A stretch of DNA of 64,000 nt from Phocaeicola faecicola (GTDB taxonomy: Bacteria; Bacteroidota; Bacteroidia; Bacteroidales; Bacteroidaceae), in NCBI RefSeq assembly GCF_013618865.1, contig NZ_JABSOE010000012.1:1-64000 (forward strand), in the 5' to 3' direction. The translations under genes were made by a program, and so were the position numbers. Shown here piece after piece: positions 40,572 to 49,098 of this stretch. Below the pieces are notes generated by a model that ran no database searches, had not been told where the DNA came from, and saw only the letters and a program-made list of their open reading frames with translations. The stretch's first letter is position 1. Every line of letters starts with the position of its first letter.

Positions 40572-41444
40572 ATGAAAAAAACTTTCTTTCTTACAGTCTG
40601 TCTGTTAAGCTGTCTGTACACTGCACTCTCTTCACACGCACAAATATTTGTCGTGGATACAAGTTCCATCTTTAACCAAGACTCCATTGATACCCAACGC
40701 ATCAAGGTACAGTATGAGATGACCTACCTGCAAGATACGGTTTCGGAAGATGCCAAACCTGGTCAAGAAACCTTGATGCTGGAAATCGGCAAACAGTATA
40801 GCAAATGCTACAGTTATAACTTTTATGTACGTGACTCGTTATTGATGGCTGATGCCAAAGCAGGCGCATCCAAGGAAACCATGCTACAACATGCCACAGC
40901 AATTGGAAATCCCCAAATTTCTTACCAGATATTCAAACATTACCCTGCAGGAAAAGTCACCACGCTCGACCGCCTGGCAACCACCAATTTTTTGTGTGAA
41001 GAGAAAGAGGAAATACCGGAATGGACACTTCTCCCCGATACAACCACCCTTCTTTCTTATTCCTGCCAGAAGGCTACCTGCCGCTTTAAAGGCAGAACCT
41101 ATATTGCTTGGTACACTTTAGAAATTCCGGTTTCGGAAGGGCCCTGGAAACTGTTCGGATTGCCAGGACTGATTATCAAAGCAGAGGATAATAAGAAGCA
41201 CTATACGTTCAGCTGTACCGGGATAGAACAATGCAAAACCCCAACACCCATTCTGATTAATCTCAAAGGAAGGGAAAAAGTTTCCCGCTCCAACTTACAC
41301 AAAATGTATGAACGGATGGCCAAAGATCCGATAAGTTTCCTCGCCTCGGCTGCGCCCAATGTAAAGGTAAGTGTAACCGACGAACATGGAAACTCCATGA
41401 AATCATTCTCTATTCCTTATAACCCTATTGAACTGTCTGAATAA
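40572..41444 (+). CDS. GLPGLI-family exported protein
   Basis: Secreted protein of about 290 residues and unknown function. The ATG at 40572 gives MKKTFFLTVCLLSCLYTALSSHAQ, a clear signal peptide; an upstream in-frame start would pass through the promoter. The family name motif is present (GPWKLFGLPGLIIKAED), preceded by ATCRFKGRTYIAWYT, both typical. Family members in Bacteroidetes are usually next to a TonB-dependent-receptor-like barrel, exactly as here: the barrel gene follows after 12 bases. The two are probably a functional pair under control of the divergent two-component system. Confidence 0.88.
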   Translation: MKKTFFLTVCLLSCLYTALSSHAQIFVVDTSSIFNQDSIDTQRIKVQYEMTYLQDTVSEDAKPGQETLMLEIGKQYSKCYSYNFYVRDSLLMADAKAGASKETMLQHATAIGNPQISYQIFKHYPAGKVTTLDRLATTNFLCEEKEEIPEWTLLPDTTTLLSYSCQKATCRFKGRTYIAWYTLEIPVSEGPWKLFGLPGLIIKAEDNKKHYTFSCTGIEQCKTPTPILINLKGREKVSRSNLHKMYERMAKDPISFLASAAPNVKVSVTDEHGNSMKSFSIPYNPIELSE

Positions 41445-41456
41445 TCTTCCTACCGT

Positions 41457-43970
41457 ATGAAATCCCTGATTTTTTTCTTCTTCCTGCTTTTCACCTGTCA
41501 GATGCAAGCACAGTTTCTCATAAAAGGGAAAGTCATCGACAACGAAACACACCAACCGCTGGAAAGGGCCGCAATCACCCTCACACGTGACTCAAGCCGT
41601 ACCGTCTACAAGTATGCCTTAAGCGACCCAAAAGGATATTTCTCGTTTTCCGTATCCGAAAATGCTGCATGGACGGTACATGTCACCTACTTGGGATACC
41701 AGAAAGAAAGTCGGTCTGTGCAGAAGGGTAAAGAAATGACAATCCGACTCAAACCGGAAGCCATTTCCTTGAAAGAAGTGGAAATCAAGGGAGGACGTAT
41801 CTACGGGCAACAAGATACCGTAAAATACGACTTGTCTCGTTTCACCTCCGGGAAAGAGCAAAGCATCAAGGAGGCACTGAAAAAACTACCGGGAATTGAC
41901 GTAAACGAACAAAGTGGGGAAATCCGATACAACGGAAAAGCTATCAGCCAATTTACTGTAGAAGGAATGGATGTATCGGGAGGCCGGTATAATCAAGTCA
42001 CAGAGAACTTGACAGCTGATGCAGTGAAAAGTGCCGAAGTGATTGAACACTTCCAACCCATCCGTTCCTTACGTAACAAAATACCAAGTGACAAAGTGGC
42101 TTTGAACCTTACACTAAAACCGGAAGTCCGTTCCCGCTGGTTACTCACCTTTCAGGCAGCGGGTGGGTATGGCGACCAAATGTTGTATAACGGAAAACTC
42201 AATGCCTTACAACTGGCTCGTGAACGGCAAGGCATCTATTTATATAAGGCAGACCAGACCGGAAAAGATCTTTCCACCGAACTGCAACAGCTGATTTCCG
42301 ACAACCAAAACTTTCTCACGCCTACCGATGTTCCGACCTTTATCGAACAACCTACCTTTTCCTTCCCTTTGGAAAAACAACGGTTGATGGACAATACTAC
42401 TCACCTGGTATCTGTGAACCGTCTTTACCGAAAAAACGAGGAACAACAGTCCCGTTTCACCTTCCACTACCTATACAACGAACAACGTCGTAACCAAGGT
42501 ACTCAGGAAATTTACTACTATCCTACCGATACAATCCATATCGCACAAACACAAGATTACAATCTGTACATGCATCAAGCGCAAGCCACCTACAACTATG
42601 AACGGAACGGCACACGGTCTTTCTTCCGAAATCTACTGGAAGCCCATGGAACTTGGGGGCACAGTCAGGAAAACCTGCACGGCAACCCAGAACTGACACA
42701 GTGCCTGCAAACGAGCAGTCTTCAGCTAACCAACCAATTGAATCTCTTGACGACTCGCAAGCACACTACCTCTGGCTTTCGCTCTTTCTTCCGCTATGCC
42801 TACCAGCCCACCACACTTCAATTTGCGCAAGTCAATCAGTCATTCGGACTCCAGCAAGTCTATATAGATAACCAAGCATATCACCAATGGAAAAAGAACG
42901 GAATGACCTTTGGGGTTACTGGAGGCATGCAAGGGGAATGGTTATGTCTGCATCAGACAGCCAATTTCTCCAGTCCCCAGTTCAAACTCTACGTCACTCC
43001 TATGTGGATGTGGGAACAAAACTCTTTCCGATTGACAGTATCAGCCGATGCGGCTTATCTAAGAAAAAACAATCCACAATATACAGACTTACGAATCAGT
43101 CCGACGGTCTCACTATACTGGCAATTCAATCCACGTTGGGAATTAATCACCCGTGCTCAAATCCAGCAAAAAAACGAAGAAGCCACCGCTTACTACCCGT
43201 ATTCCTACTGGAAGAACTACCGGACCCTGGTATCCTTTTCATCTCATATTCCAGAATTGCAGGATCAACTCTATTCCTTTTACCTGACCTACAAACGGAC
43301 TGTCCACGAATTTTTCTGGTCACTTTCAGGAAGCTGCTGGATTCGGAAAAACCAACAATTGACTCATTCAGGATATCGGGACAGTATCTTCACTCTTACA
43401 ACCTGGGAAGTTCCTAATCATAATCGCAGCTACAGTCTCACCAGTCTGCTCTCAAAAGGCATCTATGGCTGGAATCTGAAAACTTCACTGGAAACCCAAC
43501 TCGTCCACAGTGAAGGAAAACAGGCAGGACAGGGATCAATCCAAAACTACCGCTACACCCAACTCATACTAACCCCTAAAATCAACTGGACACCCCTTTC
43601 CTGGTTCAACACCACGTATTTGGCATCTTTTACCTGTAATCGTTCTCTCATCGGAGAAGGTAATAATCTACCAGCCTTATGCAACATCCGTCAGCGAATC
43701 CACCTTGAAATAGGAAACTCCACCTGTCAAATCCATCTCATTGGCGAACACTATTATAACCAACTCGATGAAAACGATCATCAGCACGTATGGCTTGCCG
43801 ATGCCGAAGTTTCGTACATCAAAGACAAATGGCGGTTTTCGATGAGTCTGTGCAACTTATTCAACCAAAAAGAATATCGATATACGACTTATTCGTCTAT
43901 CCAACAATATACTTCATGGATTAAAATGCGACCAAGAGAAATCTTAGTTTCAATTCAATATCAGTTATAG
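41457..43970 (+). CDS. TonB-dependent-receptor-like outer-membrane barrel protein
   Basis: Outer-membrane protein of 837 residues. A signal peptide ending MQAQ (about 18) is followed by a carboxypeptidase-regulatory-like domain (IKGKVIDNETHQPLERAAITL, to about 105), then a plug-like region (LKKLPGIDVNEQSGEIRYNGK, QFTVEGMDVSGGRYN). The long C-terminal beta-barrel ends RPREILVSIQYQL. It lacks the VGYG-type SusC plug and no SusD follows, so it is not a glycan importer of the Sus type. Paired with the GLPGLI protein 12 bases upstream. Substrate unknown. Confidence 0.87.
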   Translation: MKSLIFFFFLLFTCQMQAQFLIKGKVIDNETHQPLERAAITLTRDSSRTVYKYALSDPKGYFSFSVSENAAWTVHVTYLGYQKESRSVQKGKEMTIRLKPEAISLKEVEIKGGRIYGQQDTVKYDLSRFTSGKEQSIKEALKKLPGIDVNEQSGEIRYNGKAISQFTVEGMDVSGGRYNQVTENLTADAVKSAEVIEHFQPIRSLRNKIPSDKVALNLTLKPEVRSRWLLTFQAAGGYGDQMLYNGKLNALQLARERQGIYLYKADQTGKDLSTELQQLISDNQNFLTPTDVPTFIEQPTFSFPLEKQRLMDNTTHLVSVNRLYRKNEEQQSRFTFHYLYNEQRRNQGTQEIYYYPTDTIHIAQTQDYNLYMHQAQATYNYERNGTRSFFRNLLEAHGTWGHSQENLHGNPELTQCLQTSSLQLTNQLNLLTTRKHTTSGFRSFFRYAYQPTTLQFAQVNQSFGLQQVYIDNQAYHQWKKNGMTFGVTGGMQGEWLCLHQTANFSSPQFKLYVTPMWMWEQNSFRLTVSADAAYLRKNNPQYTDLRISPTVSLYWQFNPRWELITRAQIQQKNEEATAYYPYSYWKNYRTLVSFSSHIPELQDQLYSFYLTYKRTVHEFFWSLSGSCWIRKNQQLTHSGYRDSIFTLTTWEVPNHNRSYSLTSLLSKGIYGWNLKTSLETQLVHSEGKQAGQGSIQNYRYTQLILTPKINWTPLSWFNTTYLASFTCNRSLIGEGNNLPALCNIRQRIHLEIGNSTCQIHLIGEHYYNQLDENDHQHVWLADAEVSYIKDKWRFSMSLCNLFNQKEYRYTTYSSIQQYTSWIKMRPREILVSIQYQL

Positions 43971-44079
43971 CATAAACTAAAAACAAAAAAAGTCAAATCT
44001 TGGTTTTACTTTCGGTTTAACTTTGAACCCAAGAACACACTGATTAAGTATAATCAAAAAAATAGAATCGTTTAGAAAA

Positions 44080-44114
44080 AAGAAAAGTTCTTGTAAATTA
44101 TGCTTTACAAGAAC
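44080..44114 (-). terminator. Terminator after tRNA-Leu
   Basis: GTTCTTGTAAA (44087-44097) pairs perfectly with TTTACAAGAAC (44104-44114). On the minus strand it runs into a T-rich tract (CTTTTCTTTTTTC). It ends the argH-tRNA transcript and faces the end of the barrel gene. Confidence 0.7.
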
Positions 44115-44130
44115 TTTAACGATACATCTG

Positions 44131-44215
44131 TACTCGAAGCGGGACTTGAACCCGCACAGCCGCAATGGCCAAGGGATTTTAAGTCCCTCGTGTCTACCGA
44201 TTCCACCATTCGAGC
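44131..44215 (-). tRNA. tRNA-Leu (anticodon TAA)
   Basis: The 85-base minus-strand sequence folds with the acceptor GCTCGAA/TTCGAGT, the anticodon stem GGGAC/GTCCC-type around TTAAAA with anticodon TAA, a long variable arm (GGCCATTGCGGC region) typical of class II tRNA, and T-arm GCGGGTTCAAGTCCCGC. Discriminator A. Confidence 0.94.
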
Positions 44216-44231
44216 ATCCTTTCAAAGAAAG

Positions 44232-44304
44232 AGCGGAAAACGAGACTCGAACTCGCGACCCTAACCTTGGCAAGGTTATGCTCTACCAACTGAGCTATTT
44301 CCGC
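44232..44304 (-). tRNA. tRNA-Gly (anticodon GCC)
   Basis: The 73-base minus-strand sequence has the acceptor GCGGAAA/TTTCCGC, D-arm AGCTCAGTTGGTAGAGC, anticodon stem AACCT/AGGTT with anticodon GCC, and T-loop GTTCGAGTC. It precedes tRNA-Leu by 16 bases on the same strand. Confidence 0.95.
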
Positions 44305-44385
44305 AATATTAACGGGTGCAAATGTAAGGAGTTTTGCAATATCCTCCAAACATTTCACCCGTTTTCTTATTTTAGAAGACCAAAT

Positions 44386-45726
44386 TTACCGTTTCAGCAG
44401 CGCTTTCTCCGCTTCCTCTACTTTCTCAAAATTAAAGCCGCCCAAGAGCTGGTTCATCAGTTCCACAATGCGGTCATTGCAAAGGTTTCCGATACTTCCG
44501 GCATGAGTATGATGTACCTGCTTGTTATGAGTAAAGTTTCCGGCCTCGATATCCAGTCCCACCTTCTTATAGGCATCACGGAAAGGCATTCCCTGAAGCG
44601 CCAGACGATTGACCTCCTCTACACTGAAGATATAAAGGTATTTGTCATCCTCCAGGATATGCTCATTCACCTTCAACTTATCCATGATATAAGTAGCCAT
44701 CTGCAAGCAATCCTTCAACTCCTCGAATGCCGGTACAAACACCTCCTTGATAATCTGCAGATCCCGGAAATATCCGGATGGAAGATTGTTCATAATCATC
44801 ATAATCTGCTGCGGAAGCGCCTGAATCTTGTTACATTTGGCACGGGTCAGTTCAAAGACATCCGGATTCTTCTTATGAGGCATGATACTTGAACCGGTGG
44901 TACATTCATCCGGCAGTTTCACAAATCCGAAATTCTGACTACTGAACATACAGGCATCAAAAGCAAGTTTCGACAAGGTACCTGCCACAGAAGCCAGCGC
45001 AAAGGCCACATTGCGCTCCATCTTGCCTCTTCCCATCTGTGCATAAACCACATTGTAGTTCATCGAGTCAAATCCCAGCAGACGGGTCGTCATTTCACGG
45101 TCGAGCGGGAATGAAGAACCGTATCCGGCAGCAGAGCCCAAAGGATTACGGTTGCACATCTTGTATGCCGACTGAAGGAACATCATATCGTCCACCAGAC
45201 TCTCCGCATAAGCCCCAAACCACAAGCCGAAAGAAGAAGGCATTGCAATCTGCAGATGCGTATATCCGGGCATCAGTACATCCTTATAACGGTTGCTTTG
45301 TGCAATCAGCACCTGGAACAGTTCCTCCACCTCTTCCACCACCTGCTTCAGCTGTTCGCGGGTAAAGAGTTTCAAGTCAACCAGCACCTGGTCATTACGC
45401 GAGCGTCCGCTATGTATTTTCTTACCCACATCTCCCAGTTTGCGGGTCAACATCAGTTCTACCTGAGAATGCACATCCTCTATGCCGTCTTCGATGACAA
45501 AATCTCCAGCCTCGGCCGAAGCATAAATGTTTCTCAGTTCTTCCAGCAACACCTCCAGTTCGCCGGCAGTCAGCAAACCGATACTTTCCAGCATGGTGAT
45601 ATGAGCCATAGATCCCAACACATCATGCTTTGCCAGATATAAATCCAATTCCCGGTCGCGTCCGACAGTAAACCGGTCGATTTTTTCGTTTACCTGAACG
45701 CTTTTTTCCCAAAGTTTCTGAGCCAT
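44386..45726 (-). CDS. argH: Argininosuccinate lyase
   Basis: Last step of arginine synthesis: argininosuccinate to arginine and fumarate. It has 446 residues from the ATG at 45726 (MAQKLWEKSVQVNEKID). The fumarase/aspartase-superfamily signature GSSIMPHKKNPDVFE is present, with the N-terminal DVHSQVELML and HSGRSRNDQVLVDLKLF segments binding substrate. The C-terminal segment carries GIPFRDA-like GMPFRDAYKKVG. It follows an SRPBCC gene by 69 bases and precedes two tRNA genes on the same strand; no promoter box was seen in the gap, so it is likely part of the pyrE transcript. Confidence 0.95.
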   Translation of the reverse strand: MAQKLWEKSVQVNEKIDRFTVGRDRELDLYLAKHDVLGSMAHITMLESIGLLTAGELEVLLEELRNIYASAEAGDFVIEDGIEDVHSQVELMLTRKLGDVGKKIHSGRSRNDQVLVDLKLFTREQLKQVVEEVEELFQVLIAQSNRYKDVLMPGYTHLQIAMPSSFGLWFGAYAESLVDDMMFLQSAYKMCNRNPLGSAAGYGSSFPLDREMTTRLLGFDSMNYNVVYAQMGRGKMERNVAFALASVAGTLSKLAFDACMFSSQNFGFVKLPDECTTGSSIMPHKKNPDVFELTRAKCNKIQALPQQIMMIMNNLPSGYFRDLQIIKEVFVPAFEELKDCLQMATYIMDKLKVNEHILEDDKYLYIFSVEEVNRLALQGMPFRDAYKKVGLDIEAGNFTHNKQVHHTHAGSIGNLCNDRIVELMNQLLGGFNFEKVEEAEKALLKR

Positions 45727-45795
45727 AATATACTGCAAGATTGAAATAAAACAGAAAAGATATTCCCTAACAGACCTTTACCATCCGGTTCCCGA

Positions 45796-46221
45796 TTAAT
45801 AAGGAATCATCGCCAGCATGTCGGCCAACTTCTCAACCCCTTCCTGCAAAGGTTTGGAAACCATCGCTTTCATGAACATGTTCACTTCCGCACGGATGGT
45901 CACTTTCATTTTAGCCTCATTGTCCGTAACCGGCAGGATCTGTATCCACAGATTCAGAGGAATCGGCGACTTATCCCCCTCAAACTTAATGCATTTCATC
46001 GGTTCGCGTTCGATGATACGCAATGTCAGCGTAATTCCCTGCACCTTGAGTGTCAGCGAATCACGGTCGAATGCCATATCCTCCAACTTGCCGTCCAGCT
46101 TTTCTTTCAGCATATCAAGCCGTTCACGCACCGACTCCAAGTTGTTCAAATCAGACAATTTATTATACACCCGCTCCTGGCTGTAAGGAACATGCTTTAC
46201 CGTACTTTCAAATTGAGCCAT
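45796..46221 (-). CDS. SRPBCC-fold protein, unknown ligand
   Basis: Small cytoplasmic protein of 141 residues from the ATG at 46221 (MAQFESTVKHVPYSQERVY). It looks like a START/SRPBCC helix-grip protein: a central helix-containing half with LRIIEREPMKCIKFE and the strand pairs LNLWIQILPV and KMKVTIRAEVN before a C-terminal helix (EGVEKLADMLAMIPY). Such proteins bind hydrophobic ligands, but no specific role is known. It lies between pyrE and argH on the same strand, an arrangement I recall as conserved in Bacteroides. Confidence 0.7.
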   Translation of the reverse strand: MAQFESTVKHVPYSQERVYNKLSDLNNLESVRERLDMLKEKLDGKLEDMAFDRDSLTLKVQGITLTLRIIEREPMKCIKFEGDKSPIPLNLWIQILPVTDNEAKMKVTIRAEVNMFMKAMVSKPLQEGVEKLADMLAMIPY

Positions 46222-46241
46222 AATCTGTAAATCAATAAAGA

Positions 46242-46307
46242 AGCACGGATTCCACCTTCGCACAGCCATACAATAAAGACAGCCATGGAACTTGTGTAAT
46301 CCGTGCT
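46242..46307 (-). terminator. Hairpin after pyrE
   Basis: AGCACGGATT (46242-46251) pairs perfectly with AATCCGTGCT (46298-46307) with a 46-base loop. It falls between the pyrE stop and the SRPBCC start and lacks a T tract, so it may be an attenuator or processing signal. Confidence 0.45.
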
Positions 46308-46328
46308 CCGACTATAAAAAATTAACTA

Positions 46329-46964
46329 TTATTTTCCAGTCCAATGTGCAGGATCTTCTCTCCATGCCTGAAGTACCGGAATATCTTCTTCATTAATATA
46401 ATCTGTTTTCAAGGCAGCTTCCAGAACCGCATTGTAGTTTGTCAAAGTAACCAATTCCACTTTTGCGTTCTTGAAGGCTTCTGCCGATACATTGAATCCA
46501 TAAGTGAAAGAAGCTACCATACCGATTACCTCACATCCGTTGCGACGGATAGCGTCTACTGCTTTCAAGCTGCTTCCGCCAGTTGAGATCAGGTCTTCCA
46601 CTACTACCACTTTCATTCCCGGACGAAGTTCACCTTCAATCAGATTTTCCAAGCCGTGATCTTTTGGGCTTGAACGTACATATACAAACGGAAGGTTCAG
46701 CTCTTCTGCCACCAAAGCACCCTGAGCAATCGCTCCGGTTGCCACACCGGCAATCGCATCCACTTCCCCAAATTTTTCAAGGATTACACGACACAATTCC
46801 AACTTCACGAAATTACGCAAAGCAGGATAAGACAAAGTCTTGCGGTTGTCGCAATAAATAGGCGATTTCCAACCAGAAGCCCAAGTAAACGGATTAGCCG
46901 GTTGAATCTTAACAGCCTTCACTTTTAACAATTTCTCTGCAAATAATCTTTCCAAAGCTTTCAT
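46329..46964 (-). CDS. pyrE: Orotate phosphoribosyltransferase
   Basis: Pyrimidine synthesis enzyme converting orotate and PRPP to OMP. It has 211 residues. The PRPP-binding motif VVVVEDLISTGGSS is present, with KSPIYCDNRKTLSYP in the N-terminal half and VRSSPKDHGLENLIEG forming the flexible catalytic loop. A -7 box (TACATTTG on the minus strand, 46994-47001) lies 30 bases upstream. It heads a probable pyrE-SRPBCC-argH operon. Confidence 0.95.
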   Translation of the reverse strand: MKALERLFAEKLLKVKAVKIQPANPFTWASGWKSPIYCDNRKTLSYPALRNFVKLELCRVILEKFGEVDAIAGVATGAIAQGALVAEELNLPFVYVRSSPKDHGLENLIEGELRPGMKVVVVEDLISTGGSSLKAVDAIRRNGCEVIGMVASFTYGFNVSAEAFKNAKVELVTLTNYNAVLEAALKTDYINEEDIPVLQAWREDPAHWTGK

Positions 46965-46993
46965 AACTTAATTATATCTGATAAATCTATCTG

Positions 46994-47001
46994 CAAATGT
47001 A
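46994..47001 (-). promoter_or_regulatory. pyrE -7 promoter element
   Basis: Minus-strand TACATTTG matches TAnnTTTG, 30 bases before the pyrE start. No clear -33 box. Confidence 0.5.
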
Positions 47002-47063
47002 TAGAAATTCGGTGGGAATAAGAAATATAAGTGCATATTTTTTGACGGAGTTCATCTTTTTGA

Positions 47064-47753
47064 TTATCTGGCCCACGCCAAAGTAACTACACTGAATGAA
47101 ATCCCTTCTATCTGAGACAAAGCATCTGCGCAGGCCACCAAAGTAGCGCCGGTAGTCAGCACGTCGTCAACCAGTAACACATGCTTTCCGCAAAGGCTTC
47201 CGGCCTTCGGGGTAGCGACAAACAGCCCCTTCACGTTGCTCCATCTTCCATATGCCGTTTCATGGGTCTGTGTCGCGTTATTTCTTACACGTGTCACCGC
47301 ATCCGTCATCAGCGGAATCCCGGTTTCTTCGGCAATGCCCCTTGCCAACAGCTCGCTCTGATTATATCCTCTTTCCCTCAAACGTGCGCGTGCCAGGGGA
47401 ACAGGCAGCAGATAATCCACCGATGCAAAAAAGCCGGCAGTCTTCAACTCCTCCGCCATCCGTTTTCCCATTTCACGGCAGAGCCTGCGTGCCCCGTGAT
47501 ACTTCATGTCATGCAGCAGTCCGGCAACCTCCCCTCCCTTCGTGTAATACAGCAGGGCATAGGCCTGTTCCACAGGGAAGCGGCCCCAAAAGCATTTTGC
47601 CATCTCATTATCGGGACTGACCTCCAGACGGGTAAACGGCAGACGGGACCAGCAACGGATGCACATCCCCCACTCTTCCGCTCCCAGCTTCTTTCCGCAC
47701 GACAGACAGAAACGGGGAAAGAACACCCCTGTCACATCATTCCACAGGTTCAT
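47064..47753 (-). CDS. ComF-family phosphoribosyltransferase-like protein
   Basis: Amidophosphoribosyltransferase-fold protein related to competence protein ComFC; in other bacteria it helps DNA uptake, but the reaction is unproved. It has 229 residues. An N-terminal zinc finger (CLSCGKKLGAEEWGMCIRCW) is followed by a PRPP-binding motif VLLVDDVLTTGATL near the C-terminus. Its start overlaps the end of recX by 17 bases, so it is translationally coupled in a prmC-recX-comF operon. Confidence 0.88.
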   Translation of the reverse strand: MNLWNDVTGVFFPRFCLSCGKKLGAEEWGMCIRCWSRLPFTRLEVSPDNEMAKCFWGRFPVEQAYALLYYTKGGEVAGLLHDMKYHGARRLCREMGKRMAEELKTAGFFASVDYLLPVPLARARLRERGYNQSELLARGIAEETGIPLMTDAVTRVRNNATQTHETAYGRWSNVKGLFVATPKAGSLCGKHVLLVDDVLTTGATLVACADALSQIEGISFSVVTLAWAR

Positions 47754-48216
47754 CTTCCCATGTCTCCTTCAGGCATTTCCGGACCTCCTCCGTAGTATAG
47801 CCCCTTCCTGCAGCAAAGCGGAGCAGTTTCATATTCCGCTCATACTCGTTCCGGCCGGTAACTCCCCGCTTCTTTCGGTTCAGCAGTTCGGACAGCCCCT
47901 GCATATATTCCTCTTCATCAATATCTTCCAGTCCGGCAGCAATAGCCGCCTCCGGCAGGCGCTTCATCTTCAGGGCCTGCACAATCTTCACCCGGCCCCA
48001 TCCGGCAAAACGGTATTTGTCACGGACAAAAGCCCTGCAAAAACGGTTCACATCAATGAACCTGTCCTTTTCCAAATCCTGCAGCACACACACTATCCAG
48101 TCGTCCGAAGCCCCCCACTGGCGCAACTTCGTTTCAACTTCCGAAGGACAGTGCTCGGCTGCCGAGCAATAGGCTTCCGCCTTATTCTTCAATTCTTTTT
48201 CCGATAACTCTTTCAT
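47737..48216 (-). CDS. recX: Regulatory protein RecX
   Basis: Modulator of RecA filaments, usually inhibiting recombination. It has 159 residues with three-helix repeats: LKNKAEAYCSAAEHCPSEVETKLRQWG, FIDVNRFCRAFVRDKYRFAGWGRVKI and the third near LLRFAAGRGYTTEEVRKCLK. It overlaps prmC by 4 bases and comF by 17. The linkage with recombination genes is only to comF. Confidence 0.88.
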   Translation of the reverse strand: MKELSEKELKNKAEAYCSAAEHCPSEVETKLRQWGASDDWIVCVLQDLEKDRFIDVNRFCRAFVRDKYRFAGWGRVKIVQALKMKRLPEAAIAAGLEDIDEEEYMQGLSELLNRKKRGVTGRNEYERNMKLLRFAAGRGYTTEEVRKCLKETWEDEPVE

Positions 48217-49061
48217 GGTCTGACAGCTTTTACCATCCGGTCATTTCCCGACAAATCTTTACGTAACTCCACTTCCGTATATCCCAAACGTTCCAGCAAA
48301 GCCACCGTTTCCTTCCCGTAGGCACGGTTGATTTCATAATACAACCTGCCCCCCGGCGACAGGATACGGAGACCTGTTTCCGCTATCTTCCGGTAAAACA
48401 GCAGCGGATCATCATCCGGCACAAACAGCGCCAGTCCCGGCTCCCAGTCGAGCACATTCCGCTCCATCGAAGCCTTCTCTTTCTCTGCAATATAAGGAGG
48501 ATTGCTGACCAGTACATCCACTTCTGTTTCAGGAAGAGACTCCGACAGCACATCCTGACAGCAGAAAGTCACCACAGCCCCATTCGCTGCGGCATTCCGC
48601 CCGGCCACCTCCAAGGCCTTTTCCGAAATATCCCATGAAGCCACCTGCGGCCGGTAAGCTTCCAGGCGTTTGTACAGCGTAACCGGTATGCAGCCGCTCC
48701 CAGTCCCGATATCCAGAATCCTTACCCCCTCAGTTCCCTGGCAGTCGGCCGTAATCCATTCCACCAGTTCCAGTGTCTCCGGCCGGGGAATCAGCACATC
48801 GGGAGTCACCTCGAAAGACAATCCCCCAAACTCCGCCTTTACCAGCACATACTGCAGCGGCTCATAATCCCTCAGCCGGTTCAGAATATCTTCCAGCCTG
48901 TCACGGTCGTTCTCCGAAAAATTCATATCTTTGCCCGCATACAGATCGAAAGTCGAAAAATGAAACACTTCCGTCAGTATCCACTTGGCTAAAGCACCCG
49001 CCTCAGTCTCCTGATAATAAGGGTGTAACACTTGCTTAATATATGTATAAATAGGATGCAT
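48213..49061 (-). CDS. prmC: Peptide chain release factor N5-glutamine methyltransferase
   Basis: Methylates the GGQ glutamine of release factors, using S-adenosylmethionine. It has 282 residues from the ATG at 49061; a TTG nine bases further upstream is less likely. The N-terminal helical domain (1-75) is followed by the SAM-binding motif LDIGTGSGCI (about 117) and the catalytic NPPY (187-190), characteristic of the family. It is the first gene of the prmC-recX-comF operon and divergent from ribD, with only 37 bases between starts. Confidence 0.93.
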   Translation of the reverse strand: MHPIYTYIKQVLHPYYQETEAGALAKWILTEVFHFSTFDLYAGKDMNFSENDRDRLEDILNRLRDYEPLQYVLVKAEFGGLSFEVTPDVLIPRPETLELVEWITADCQGTEGVRILDIGTGSGCIPVTLYKRLEAYRPQVASWDISEKALEVAGRNAAANGAVVTFCCQDVLSESLPETEVDVLVSNPPYIAEKEKASMERNVLDWEPGLALFVPDDDPLLFYRKIAETGLRILSPGGRLYYEINRAYGKETVALLERLGYTEVELRKDLSGNDRMVKAVRP

Positions 49062-49067
49062 AGAATG

Positions 49068-49075
49068 CAAAAATA
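49068..49075 (-). promoter_or_regulatory. prmC -7 promoter element
   Basis: Minus-strand TATTTTTG matches TAnnTTTG and ends six bases before the ATG, implying that transcription starts at or next to the start codon, a leaderless message. Confidence 0.4.
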
Positions 49076-49098
49076 AAAATAATATTTAGGAATATACT

